8,340 bases of DNA from G020354785 sp964580815 (GTDB taxonomy: Bacteria; Bacteroidota; Bacteroidia; Bacteroidales; UBA10428): the NCBI GenBank assembly GCA_964580815.1, contig CAZOLY010000148.1, forward strand, positions 1 to 8,340, in the 5' to 3' direction. Shown here in pieces: positions 1 through 7,616 of this stretch. The position numbers were made by a program, and so were the translations under genes. Each line of letters starts with the position of its first letter. Position 1 is the first letter of the stretch. A model generated the notes under the pieces. The model was not told the origin of the DNA. It did no database searches and worked only from the letters and a program-made list of their open reading frames with translations.

Positions 1-113
1 GTGAAAGCTGAAACCCTTTTTTTAGGTTCAAAATCGGAGCCGTTTTTGAACTTTGCCTGAAACCTTTTTTCTATCTGCTCCCTTGTAAGATTTATTTCTA
101 TTGTATAGCACAT
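1..113 (-). CDS. SRAP-domain (YedK/HMCES-like) abasic-site protection protein, N-terminal fragment
   Basis: The gene starts at an ATG (codon 113-111) and runs off the left edge, so only about 37 N-terminal residues are visible. They begin Met-Cys-Tyr-Thr and contain a KRF...F.P...VSAF pattern (residues 17-37). This fits SRAP proteins, in which initiator Met is removed and Cys2 forms a thiazolidine crosslink with abasic sites in single-stranded DNA, shielding them until repair. The starting Met-Cys-Tyr form and the Phe-x-Pro...Val-Ser-Ala-Phe stretch are typical of the Bacteroidota branch, by recollection. Only 3 bases separate it from the stop of the upstream outer-membrane protein gene, so the two may be co-transcribed, although no functional link is evident. 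The catalytic Glu and His of the family lie outside the window. Identification rests on a short stretch but includes the catalytic Cys. Confidence 0.8.
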   Translation of the reverse strand, partial: MCYTIEINLTREQIEKRFQAKFKNGSDFEPKKRVSAF

Positions 114-116
114 AGA

Positions 117-743
117 TTAAAAAAATACACCCATACTTATAATGAATTGATTCGATCTCGGATTATAGTTAAATATGTTCTCCCCTATCTCCAGTCCATT
201 ACCAAACTTACTCAGACTGCCCTCATATTTAACATCAAAAATTAACTTTGAAACTTCAAATCCTAATCCTGCCTGGTACCCCAGTGATGCTTTTTTATAC
301 TTTTGCTCGTAACCGGTTTCATCAAATAATATTGATTTATCTTTTAATAAAATACTGCCAACCGGACCTAACTCCAGTTTAAAGGCTTTTACCTTGAGCA
401 GTGCGAGAACCGGCATATCAAGCCTGTTAAATCCCTGTTTAATTAAATGAATCTCCCCGGTTGTTACCTCCTCATATTCCAGGTTATTATTTACAGAAGT
501 GATTAATATCTCGGGCTGCATTAAAATACCTAACAGTTTAATTTGCGAGACAAGGCCGAAGTGAAATCCGGTATTTAAGGTATTTTGAATTGTAAGTTCG
601 TAATTATACCCTGGCTGTGAAAATTTAAAGGCCTTAGGCAAATTGAAATTTATGCCCCCCCTTATTCCAATTTCTTTTTGTGAAATAGCTGACGAGCACC
701 CTACTGCAGTAATAATAAATATTAATATCAGCTTTCTTGGCAT
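117..743 (-). CDS. Outer-membrane beta-barrel protein (OMP_b-brl_2/PorT-like type)
   Basis: This is a 208-residue exported protein. The N-terminus has a basic start (PRK), a hydrophobic core (residues 5-15) and a small-residue region (CSSAISQ, 16-22), which fits a Sec signal peptide cut near residues 21-23. The Cys at 16 could instead be a poor lipobox. After that come alternating hydrophobic/polar strands, a GIRGGINF-type first strand (26-33), and a C-terminal strand ending in Phe-Phe, the usual signal for beta-barrel insertion by the BAM machinery. Length and pattern match the ~200-residue Bacteroidota outer-membrane beta-barrel families. The specific role is unknown; these are often annotated as porin-family or PorT-like proteins. 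The leader before the ATG is A/T-rich with no Shine-Dalgarno sequence, as is common in Bacteroidota. It has its own 101-base upstream gap and so probably its own promoter. Confidence 0.72.
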   Translation of the reverse strand: MPRKLILIFIITAVGCSSAISQKEIGIRGGINFNLPKAFKFSQPGYNYELTIQNTLNTGFHFGLVSQIKLLGILMQPEILITSVNNNLEYEEVTTGEIHLIKQGFNRLDMPVLALLKVKAFKLELGPVGSILLKDKSILFDETGYEQKYKKASLGYQAGLGFEVSKLIFDVKYEGSLSKFGNGLEIGENIFNYNPRSNQFIISMGVFF

Positions 744-844
744 TTTTAAAATTTAAATTACTATACATTCAATTAACGCTTGACATGCAAATTTAGTTCA
801 TTTAATGAAAGAAATATATAATATTATTATGCTGCCATCAATTT
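744..844 (-). promoter_or_regulatory. Intergenic gap with weak promoter candidate for the outer-membrane protein gene
   Basis: This 101-base A/T-rich gap lies between the alcohol dehydrogenase stop and the outer-membrane protein start. On the minus strand there is a TTGCAT element (790-785) and TATAGT (765-760) separated by 19 bases, longer than the ideal spacing. A TTTG that could serve as a Bacteroidota -33 element overlaps the first box, but no good TAnnTTTG partner follows. A 10-base A/T palindrome (ATAATATTAT, 818-827) lies just past the dehydrogenase stop, but it has no G/C stem and is not a convincing terminator. I see no RNA gene or small ORF worth calling. Confidence 0.2.
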
Positions 845-2011
845 TTATATTCTGCTTAAAATAATATTGCGCATGTCTGATTTATCAAGTGAAACCGGAT
901 TGTCTTTAAGGCTCGTGAAATCAATTATTTTATCAATTTGTCCGGCCTCGAGTCCGAATTTTCCGAGCCGTGGCAGCTTCATTATCGCTATTAAATCATC
1001 AATATGGTCAATGAATGTCCTTACATAATATTCGTCACTCTTATTATTATCCCTGACAAAAATCTTACCGGCACTGACATACTTTGTAAAAGCAACATTG
1101 CTTCTATCTCCGTCACAAAGCATTTCAACATTTCTTCTATTTGCTGCACCCATTAATGTTCCGCAGACTATACCATGAGGTATGTTGATAAACCCGCCCA
1201 ATGCTGAGGCAAAGCCATGTACAAGTCCCAGTCCCGCATTTGAAAGTGTAATTCCCGATATCATTGCGGCATATGCCATGCCCGTTCTTGCCTTCAGGTC
1301 ATTACCGTCTTTATAAGCCTCAGACAAACATATGCTTATACATTTCAAAGCTTCAACCGCAAGTGAATCCGTAAATAAACTGGCTTTAACGGACAAATAT
1401 GATTCCAAAAGCTGGGAAAAGGCGTCCATACCACTGGAAGCTGTAATTTCAGGATTACAGCTTAATGTAAGTTCAGGATCAACTATTGCATAATCAGGGA
1501 CAAAATTGGCATGACGCAAGGATTTTTTAAATCCTCTCTCTCCGATTTCTGATATTACAGCGTTATTCGTTGCTTCGCTTCCCGTACCTGAAGTTGTCGG
1601 TACAGCAATAAAAGGTAACTTTGATCCTTTATATATTTTATTTCCAACCCCTTCGAGATAATCTTTGACCTTCTCCCCTGACAATATCATTGCAGATACA
1701 GCTTTGCCGGTATCTATAGCACTGCCTCCTCCTATAGCTACAATAACATTAATATCTTTATTGAAATATTTTTCGGTTATTGCATCAATATTACCAGGGG
1801 AAGGTTCTCCCTCTATCCCTGACCTGTATATCGTGAGGCCTTCACTTTCAAGCTTTGCCATAAGTGTCTGTCCCTTTTTGGCAAAAGATGAAGCACCTGT
1901 AATAATTAAAGCTGACGTGCCGAACTTTTTAATGACTGACGGCAGTTCAGCAATGGAGTCGGGTCCGAATACTATCTGAGGTATGCCGGAGAATTTAAAC
2001 GAATTTACCAT
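845..2011 (-). CDS. Iron-containing alcohol dehydrogenase family protein
   Basis: This is an NAD(P)-dependent oxidoreductase of the Fe-ADH family (group III), expected to interconvert a small alcohol and its aldehyde or ketone; the substrate is not readable from sequence. Numbering from the more distal ATG at 2032 (395 residues), it shows the nucleotide-binding GGGSAIDTGK (101-110), PTTSGTGSEAT (145-155), the metal-ligand region GMDAFSQLLESY (201-212) with Asp203, and His272 (VHGFA) and His286 (PHG). The second classical ligand (the His of D-A-x-x-H) is Gln207 here. I chose the ATG at 2011 because family members begin close to the F-x-x-P-x-x-I-x-F-G strand and because it cuts the overlap with the preceding gene to 7 bases; starting at 2032 would give a 28-base overlap. 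The overlap indicates translational coupling with the ABM gene. Full family length, with no sign of damage. Confidence 0.88.
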   Translation of the reverse strand: MVNSFKFSGIPQIVFGPDSIAELPSVIKKFGTSALIITGASSFAKKGQTLMAKLESEGLTIYRSGIEGEPSPGNIDAITEKYFNKDINVIVAIGGGSAIDTGKAVSAMILSGEKVKDYLEGVGNKIYKGSKLPFIAVPTTSGTGSEATNNAVISEIGERGFKKSLRHANFVPDYAIVDPELTLSCNPEITASSGMDAFSQLLESYLSVKASLFTDSLAVEALKCISICLSEAYKDGNDLKARTGMAYAAMISGITLSNAGLGLVHGFASALGGFINIPHGIVCGTLMGAANRRNVEMLCDGDRSNVAFTKYVSAGKIFVRDNNKSDEYYVRTFIDHIDDLIAIMKLPRLGKFGLEAGQIDKIIDFTSLKDNPVSLDKSDMRNIILSRI

Positions 2012-2313
2012 CTTGCTGTATCCAGAGGACATAATATATTATGCTTTATCCCTTCGCGCGGTTTTGCCATCCAGTCAGCCACAGTCTCACGCCATTTCAG
2101 GTAATGGGGTGTGTTTTTATGGGCAGCGGCAGCTTCTTCTGACGCATATGCTTCATAAAGAACAAACTTGGAATTATCAGCGGCATCCTGCAGCAAGTCA
2201 AACCTCAGATTACCCGGTTCTTTAACCGATTCATTGTGATTATCCACAGAGGCTTTAATAAAATCCTCAATATGATTTTCTTTAACCCATACATGAATAA
2301 AAGTAACTATCAT
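2005..2313 (-). CDS. ABM-fold (antibiotic biosynthesis monooxygenase / LsrG-like) protein
   Basis: This is a 102-residue single-domain protein with the ferredoxin-like dimeric alpha+beta barrel pattern. It opens with a beta strand (MIVTFIHVWVK), then a helix with NHNESVKEPGNLRFDL (residues 26-41), the DNSKFVLYEAYASEEAAAAH strand-helix unit (46-65), and TPHYLKWRE...PREGIKHN near the end. The family includes cofactor-free monooxygenases such as YgiN and the isomerase LsrG; which activity applies here is unknown. It opens a two-gene unit with the alcohol dehydrogenase, overlapping its start. That suggests the pair acts on one substrate, for example a reactive carbonyl or quinone, but this is inference. 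No Shine-Dalgarno sequence is visible. The last ~5 residues (LDTARW) lie past the usual family end and cover the overlap region. Confidence 0.8.
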   Translation of the reverse strand: MIVTFIHVWVKENHIEDFIKASVDNHNESVKEPGNLRFDLLQDAADNSKFVLYEAYASEEAAAAHKNTPHYLKWRETVADWMAKPREGIKHNILCPLDTARW

Positions 2314-2424
2314 AATTCAAATTTTTACTGATATTTTATCCACTAATATTTTATATGTCAAACTGTGGATCTAAAATTAAATAATTTATTTTATAAGATG
2401 GCCGCTTAATGCCGGTATTATGAA
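2314..2424. other. Noncoding gap between qmoB and the ABM gene
   Basis: These 111 bases hold the candidate promoter for the ABM gene and no coding sequence. Just past the qmoB stop there is only a three-base-pair G/C stem (CCG...CGG around 2404-2417) and an A/T-only inverted repeat (AAATTA/TAATTT, roughly 2374-2387) without a clear U-tract hairpin, so I see no convincing intrinsic terminator. The membrane subunit gene qmoC, expected here in classical sulfate reducers, is absent, and no remnant of it is recognisable. Confidence 0.6.
2333..2361 (-). promoter_or_regulatory. Candidate sigma70-like promoter for the ABM/alcohol dehydrogenase unit
   Basis: On the minus strand a perfect TTGACA (2361-2356) is followed after exactly 17 bases by TAAAAT (2338-2333), one mismatch from TATAAT. 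Transcription would start near 2326, giving a leader of about 13 bases before the ATG at 2313. The TTGACA box also contains an overlapping TTTG, which resembles the Bacteroidota -33 element, but the downstream element does not match TAnnTTTG. The position in the only sizeable gap between qmoB and the ABM gene supports separate transcription of the two units. Not proven: A/T-rich DNA yields such matches by chance. Confidence 0.35.
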
Positions 2425-4560
2425 TTACAGATCTTTAAAAGGATTTGGTCCCATTTTTTTCACAGCTTTAACATAGCTGTCTACTATCCCCGGTATTTTA
2501 TAATAATCATTAATCTCAATAAATTCAGTTCTTATCCTTTCCGGCTCAATCATCATTCCTGAGAGCGTTTTCTGCAAATATCCCGCCCTGGTGTCAGCAA
2601 GCTCGCTTCCCTGCATATAGTGGCACTGGTAATTATCTCCGGGTTTACATCCTATAAGGAGTATACCATCAAAGCCTGATGCCAGGGCATCATATATCCA
2701 TACCGTATTTATTGAGCCCAGGCATCTTACTGGTATTATTCTTATGAAAGCACTATATTTTAACCGGTTATGGCCAGCCATATCAAATGCAGGATAAGCA
2801 TCATTCTCGCAAACAAAAGTTAATATCCGCGGTTTTTCTGTGGATTCTGCCGGTATATGAACTGATTTAATCATCGCGGAAACAATATTAATTGAATAGT
2901 CATTGAAATTTATGACCCTTTCAGGACATGATCCCAGGCATATGGCACAGCGCCGGCACCTGTTGATATTCAAAAGTGGTGCACCCCTGTCATCCTCATC
3001 ATAGGCACCAAATGGACATTCTTCAGTGCATCGCTTGCAGTCTGTGCACCTGTCCATGTATAACTCCGGATAGGACCGGTCACCCGACCGGGGATGTACT
3101 GCTTCACCCCTTGTGCCGGCTTCAAGGCATTGTATAGCTTTTAATGCTGCCCCCATTGCATCTTCCATACATCCAACAATATCCATAGGGGCACGGAAGG
3201 ATCCTGCTGCATATATGCCGGTTCGTCTTGTCTCATAGGGAAAGCAAATAAAATGAGAATCGGGGAAATTATACTTTATTTCCGGCAACCCCCTGCCCAG
3301 CCGGTATTTTAAATTTAATTCCTCACTATTTGCCGGAGTCATACCTGTAGCAAGGACTACCAAATCAACTGCCACGTTAATATCTTCACCTATAAGGGTA
3401 TTATGGACCTGTACTATTAATTTATTGTTCTTTTTGCTAATCCTGTTAACTACTCCCTTGGTCATGAATATATGTTCATCCTTTTGAACTTCTTTATAAA
3501 AATTCTCATAATGGCCGGGTGTTCTGATATCTTTATATATTATGAAAACTGATGAGTCTTGGTTGCTATCCCTGATGTATTTGGCCTGCTTTAGTGTTGT
3601 GCCGCAACAATAGGATGAACAGTAAGGGAGATGTTCTTTGCTTCTTGAGCCTGCGCATTGTATAAAGAGAACACTTTCGGGCATTTTCTTATCTGAAGGT
3701 TTTATTATGTTCTCTGCTTTCGCCATCTCTTCAAGCTCGACATTCGTAATAACATCATCAAATTTACCATAGCCATATTCAGTTAATTTATTTGCATCAT
3801 AAGGATGCCAGCCTAAAGCTGCGATGATTGAAGCTACGGCAAGGTGATGTTCTTTGTTTAGGGCAGAGACAGTGACTTCGAACCTGCCAGGCTGACCCGA
3901 TATTTCTATTATCCTTGCAGATGTTATTACTTTTATATTTTTAAATTTTTTAATCTCATTTATTTTCCCGGCGACGGCAGGGTCTTCACAATGTATATAT
4001 GGATATCTGGATGGGAGTTGCTTATAAAGTTTGTTTGACCAGCCCCCGAGGTTCTGTTCCTTCTCAACCAGTATCATATTATAACCTGCTCTTGCTCCTT
4101 CCACGGCAGCAGTAATGCCTGTTATACCTCCGCCAATAACCATAATATCGCGGCTTTGTTTATCCATTACATGGGGCTGCTGCATGCATATATTTGAGGC
4201 TCTGACGATGCCCATACGGATATAATCCTCTGCAAGCATTTGTATATCTTCGCGATTTGTCTTACCTATCCATGCTACCTGTTCCCTCAGGTTTACCCTT
4301 TCATTTATAATTTCACGCGGAAAATTAAATACTGATGTATTGTACCTTGGGGAGCATGCAGCAATAATAACTCCCTGAAGGCTCTCCTTTTCTATATCTT
4401 TATTTATTACTTTTACACCTTCACCGGAGCAAAGGGCAGAATGTTTCCTGCATATACCTATATTATATTCATTTTTAGCTAAATCCGCCAGGGCTTGTAC
4501 ATCAAGGTTATCACTTATTTGACAGCCTTCACAAATATATAGTCCCAGTTTTATATCCAA
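2425..4560 (-). CDS. qmoB: Quinone-interacting membrane-bound oxidoreductase subunit QmoB (HdrA-like flavoprotein with MvhD domain)
   Basis: QmoB is a cytoplasmic electron-transfer subunit of the Qmo complex, which in sulfate reducers passes electrons to APS reductase. The 711 residues show an N-terminal HdrA-like segment (GLYICEGCQIS, 6-16; AACSPR, 67-72), an FAD Rossmann motif VIGGGITGI (141-149), the HdrA cluster motif QCAGSR...YC..YCC (301-319), a second nucleotide-binding stretch LATGMTP (403-409), and two [4Fe-4S] ferredoxin motifs, C505-x2-C508-x2-C511-x3-C515P and C535-x2-C538-x2-C541-x3-C545P. A C-terminal MvhD-like domain (about 577-690) carries Cys584, Cys613, Cys638 and Cys646. 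The domain order is that of QmoB rather than of simple HdrA, and the length is close to the usual ~750. The start is a TTG (4560-4558): it has the expected Asp-Ile-Lys-Leu-Gly-x-Tyr-Ile-Cys opening, and an in-frame stop lies at 4575-4573. It begins 19 bases after qmoA. No qmoC follows. Confidence 0.93.
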   Translation of the reverse strand: MDIKLGLYICEGCQISDNLDVQALADLAKNEYNIGICRKHSALCSGEGVKVINKDIEKESLQGVIIAACSPRYNTSVFNFPREIINERVNLREQVAWIGKTNREDIQMLAEDYIRMGIVRASNICMQQPHVMDKQSRDIMVIGGGITGITAAVEGARAGYNMILVEKEQNLGGWSNKLYKQLPSRYPYIHCEDPAVAGKINEIKKFKNIKVITSARIIEISGQPGRFEVTVSALNKEHHLAVASIIAALGWHPYDANKLTEYGYGKFDDVITNVELEEMAKAENIIKPSDKKMPESVLFIQCAGSRSKEHLPYCSSYCCGTTLKQAKYIRDSNQDSSVFIIYKDIRTPGHYENFYKEVQKDEHIFMTKGVVNRISKKNNKLIVQVHNTLIGEDINVAVDLVVLATGMTPANSEELNLKYRLGRGLPEIKYNFPDSHFICFPYETRRTGIYAAGSFRAPMDIVGCMEDAMGAALKAIQCLEAGTRGEAVHPRSGDRSYPELYMDRCTDCKRCTEECPFGAYDEDDRGAPLLNINRCRRCAICLGSCPERVINFNDYSINIVSAMIKSVHIPAESTEKPRILTFVCENDAYPAFDMAGHNRLKYSAFIRIIPVRCLGSINTVWIYDALASGFDGILLIGCKPGDNYQCHYMQGSELADTRAGYLQKTLSGMMIEPERIRTEFIEINDYYKIPGIVDSYVKAVKKMGPNPFKDL

Positions 4561-4579
4561 TTTACATATAATTTACAAT

Positions 4580-5809
4580 TCATTGAAGTGCTTTAAGGGC
4601 AGCTCCTGTTGCATCCTTCAATGATGAACTCACATCCATAGGCCTTTTTGAGCATGCCGCAGCAAATATCCCGCCGGGTAAGGATTCCTGTATTATAAAT
4701 CCGTAATTATCCTTCATGCTGCCCGGCACCGGACTATCGGAGGGTTTAATGCCGCCCGCCAGGACAACAAGCTCAAATTCCTTTTTTATCTTTCTTCCCG
4801 ATAAGATATCTTCTGCCTCGACTATTAAATTTTTTGAACTCTTATTTTCTTCTATTTTAGCTGCTTTACCTTTTATAAGTTCTATATTTTTATATGTTTC
4901 CACTTTAGAAAGGAAATCTTCATTTCTGCCGCTTACCCTGATATCTATATAAAAAATATTAATGTCTGTTTCAGGATGTTTGCCCGAAATTGTAAGTGCA
5001 TGTTTTAGTGATGCTGAGCAGCATACTGCCGAACAATACAACAGGTGATTCTCATCACGTGAGCCGGCACACTGGACAAATGCTACTGATTTCGGCACTT
5101 TCCTGTCAGATGGTCTCAGTAACCTGCCTTTACCCGGTCCGTTTTCTGCCAGCAACCTCTCCAGTTCCACATTATTAACTATATTTTCATATTCATCAAA
5201 ATGCAGATTTTCCACATTTTGTACATCATATGGGGTCCATCCCGTCGCCAGAATTATGGATGAGGCATGAAGTGTAAAAACCTTTTCTTCAGCCGCCAGT
5301 TCAATAGCATTATATTTACACACGTTCACACACATTTTACATGCTTCTTTCCTGCAATATTTATCATCAATATTAAACTTAAAGGGATAAGCCATTTCGT
5401 GTGGAATGTATATTGCCTTTGTTCTGTCAAAATTGTAATTAAACTCATTTGGCCTTTCTTCGGGACATACTTCAGTACATTCACCGCAGGCTGTACAGTT
5501 AGAGTTTATATAGGCAGGCTCACTCCTGGCACGGACAGTAAAATCACCCTTGATCCCCGATATGCTATTGACTATGGTTGAGGTATATACCGTGACATTC
5601 CTGTTTTGCTTAATTCTTCTAAAGTTTATCTCAAGTCCGCAGGCGGGGGGACATAATTTTGGAAAGTAATTATTCATCCTTACAACATTACCTCCAAGGT
5701 ATGGCAGTTTTTCTATTAATATTACTTTCCTGCCCACCTCTGCAATTTCAATGGCAGCTGTCATTCCGCTAATTCCACCTCCTATAACAAGTATTGGTTT
5801 ATCTGCCAT
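4580..5809 (-). CDS. qmoA: Quinone-interacting membrane-bound oxidoreductase subunit QmoA (HdrA-like FAD/FeS protein)
   Basis: QmoA is the smaller HdrA-like flavoprotein of the Qmo complex, thought to contact APS reductase and to carry electrons to or from it in the cytoplasm. The 409 residues match the usual QmoA length. Visible motifs in order are the FAD-binding VIGGGISGM (8-16), CPPACGLE (53-60), a ferredoxin-type cluster site C105-x2-C108-x2-C111-x3-C115P, a second cysteine set C152-x4-C157-x2-C160-x3-C164, LATGWTP (187-193), the HdrA motif QCAGSRD...YC..VCC (246-264), LAGGIKPSD (350-358), and a C-terminal D-A-T-G-A-A-L-K-A-L ending. It starts at an ATG preceded by AAAGAAG, a weak Shine-Dalgarno-like stretch 3 bases away. 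It lies 37 bases after aprA and 19 before qmoB, so the three form one transcription unit. It appears intact. Confidence 0.93.
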   Translation of the reverse strand: MADKPILVIGGGISGMTAAIEIAEVGRKVILIEKLPYLGGNVVRMNNYFPKLCPPACGLEINFRRIKQNRNVTVYTSTIVNSISGIKGDFTVRARSEPAYINSNCTACGECTEVCPEERPNEFNYNFDRTKAIYIPHEMAYPFKFNIDDKYCRKEACKMCVNVCKYNAIELAAEEKVFTLHASSIILATGWTPYDVQNVENLHFDEYENIVNNVELERLLAENGPGKGRLLRPSDRKVPKSVAFVQCAGSRDENHLLYCSAVCCSASLKHALTISGKHPETDINIFYIDIRVSGRNEDFLSKVETYKNIELIKGKAAKIEENKSSKNLIVEAEDILSGRKIKKEFELVVLAGGIKPSDSPVPGSMKDNYGFIIQESLPGGIFAAACSKRPMDVSSSLKDATGAALKALQ

Positions 5810-5846
5810 AAACTTCTTTATATTATTTATGCAGCGTTATAAAAAG

Positions 5847-7616
5847 TCATGTTAGCTCGACTATCTCTTTCTTCATCATTTCCCATTTTTGCTTTTCCAG
5901 GTCCCATCTGCAATTACAAAAGCATTTCCACTCCTTCTTTATTTCAGGAAAATCAGTTCTGATGTAATATCCGGGCCATCTGGTTTCTTCCCTGAATAGT
6001 ACTGATCTTATGTGCGCTTCGGCTTGCCACAGCCTGTGAATATTTTCCCAGCATCGCATCAATTCATTTAAATCGGAAGCGGCAAGCTTTTCTGAATCTT
6101 CATGCATATAATGCAAGAATTCAAGTCCTTTTTCCAGCAAGGCTTTTGAAGTCTTAAATGCTGTACCCGTACCCCCTGCATATTCATCCATAATTTTCTG
6201 AAGCCTGAACATAAACATTTTGGGTTTAATAAAATAAGGATTCACATCCTCATCATTCGAATAGTTATTGTATTTTGAATAAGTAGCCAACGGCCGCAGC
6301 ATGATTTTTTTCAGCTCATGAATCTTATCTTTATCTATAGTATCCCTGAAGCTGCTGTCAGCACAAAATGCTATTGCAGCTTTTGCTGCTATCCTCCCTT
6401 CCGTAAATGAGCCTGAAGAAAATTTATGGCTTGATGCTCCCGATGCATCACCGGCAGCGAACAGGCCTCTGACAGTGGTCATATTATCATAGGCCCAGTG
6501 GTATTTTCCTGACAGCAGATCACGGGGCCCGCTGACCCATGCTCCTGAAGCGCCTGAATGAGAGCTAATAAAATAGGGCTCACATGCTGCAATTTCAGAC
6601 TTCCTCTTTTCGGGCTCAACATTAGTTGATGCCCAGAGCAATGCCTGGCTTACTGTCATATCCAGAAAATCTTCCCATGCTTCGGATTCCAGTTCTTTCA
6701 TTTTCTGTGCAGCAGCCATTTTATTTGTGAGGCTATCCATAAGATTTTTTATTGCCTCATCTGTCTTCATGTAGATGGGGCCGTTGCCCTTTTCAATTTC
6801 AATCATCATGAGGTAATTTCTGAGGTTCGCAGGAACAGGATTTGTGGTACCATAAGGAGCCCATTTCTTCAACTCTGCCGCATGTTTTTTCATATAGTCT
6901 TCACCTAGGGCGTTTGTTGCGATCGATTTGAATAACAGGAACCAGGCTCCCACGGGCCCATAGGCATCTTTAAATCTTACGGGGACAAACCTCACCTCCT
7001 GGGAAGTCATTTCAGCACCTGACTTAATTGTAAAATATGCACTCGAGCCTGAATTAAAAGGAGGATACCATGACCGGCCCAACCCCTCTCCTACGGAGCG
7101 TGGCCTGAAAATATGAACAGCACCGCCCATAGCTGCCAGCACTGCCCTGGCCTTAAATATATATACCTTATTCTCGCGGGTACTAAATCCGGCTGCTCCT
7201 ACACATTGATTATCAATTATAAGCGGCTCTGCTATAAAAATCCTTTCAAAGTATTCGCCGTTTTCCCCCAGCTCCTTTATAGCCTTTTTCGCTGCTTCAG
7301 CAACAATATTCTTATAAGATTCGCCATGAATCATAATTTGCCAGCGGCCTTCATTTATATAATTGCCTTCTGCATCTTTCCATATCGGCAAACCACAGTT
7401 CTCACACAAGTGAACTGATGAATCAACATGACGGGCAATATTGGCTACCAAATCATCCCTGGTAATACCCATAAGATCATTCTTAACATAATTAACATAA
7501 TCTGTGATAGTATTTTTTTTGTTTTTCAAACCCAGGTAGAGATTTATAGCTGACAGTCCCATAGCCACTGCACCGCTTCTTTCTATAGCTGCTTTGTCAA
7601 CAAGGGTAACCTTCAT
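5847..7616 (-). CDS. aprA: Adenylylsulfate reductase alpha subunit AprA, 5'-truncated
   Basis: AprA is the FAD catalytic subunit of cytoplasmic dissimilatory APS reductase (APS + 2e- to sulfite + AMP, reversible). From the first ATG there are 589 residues with strong family blocks: DKAAIERSGAVAMGLSAIN (7-25), EGRWQIMIHGESYK (89-102), RPRSVGEGLGRSWYP (171-185), RFVPVRFKDAYGPVGAW (209-225), ISSHSG (350-355), SSHKFSSGSFTEGRIAAK (395-412) and RWPGYYIRTDFPEI near the C-terminus. By recalled Archaeoglobus numbering the substrate-site residues Asn74, Phe261, Arg265 and His398 correspond to Asn25, Phe210, Arg214 and His353 here, all kept. About 49 N-terminal residues, including the Gly-rich FAD loop, are missing. 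Family-like sequence (AHWAKKKK) continues in frame upstream of the ATG until a stop at 7652-7650, so the ATG is not a natural start. The 3' end of the nifS homologue overlaps it by 20 bases, and the electron-entry gene aprB is not in the window. Probably a broken gene or an assembly joint. Confidence 0.92.
   Translation of the reverse strand: MKVTLVDKAAIERSGAVAMGLSAINLYLGLKNKKNTITDYVNYVKNDLMGITRDDLVANIARHVDSSVHLCENCGLPIWKDAEGNYINEGRWQIMIHGESYKNIVAEAAKKAIKELGENGEYFERIFIAEPLIIDNQCVGAAGFSTRENKVYIFKARAVLAAMGGAVHIFRPRSVGEGLGRSWYPPFNSGSSAYFTIKSGAEMTSQEVRFVPVRFKDAYGPVGAWFLLFKSIATNALGEDYMKKHAAELKKWAPYGTTNPVPANLRNYLMMIEIEKGNGPIYMKTDEAIKNLMDSLTNKMAAAQKMKELESEAWEDFLDMTVSQALLWASTNVEPEKRKSEIAACEPYFISSHSGASGAWVSGPRDLLSGKYHWAYDNMTTVRGLFAAGDASGASSHKFSSGSFTEGRIAAKAAIAFCADSSFRDTIDKDKIHELKKIMLRPLATYSKYNNYSNDEDVNPYFIKPKMFMFRLQKIMDEYAGGTGTAFKTSKALLEKGLEFLHYMHEDSEKLAASDLNELMRCWENIHRLWQAEAHIRSVLFREETRWPGYYIRTDFPEIKKEWKCFCNCRWDLEKQKWEMMKKEIVELT

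Noticed and set aside
818..827. Palindrome ATAATATTAT as a terminator after the alcohol dehydrogenase.
   Set aside because: It is only ten A/T bases with no loop, no G/C stem and no U-tract, as expected by chance in A/T-rich DNA.
1665..1979. Open plus-strand frame opposite the alcohol dehydrogenase.
   Set aside because: It is a shadow of the well-supported minus-strand gene, with no recognisable domain; the other plus-strand frames (near 1983-2225, 4716-4952, 4996-5178, 5267-5581, 7113-7418 and 7958-8164) are rejected for the same reason.
2240..2372. Cluster of DnaA-box-like sites: a perfect TTATCCACA (2240-2248), an 8/9 match (2336-2344) and a 7/9 inverted match (2364-2372) beside A/T-rich DNA.
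   Set aside because: The perfect match lies inside the ABM coding sequence (V-D-N-H codons), the others are imperfect, and no replication gene or origin context is present. Probably chance.
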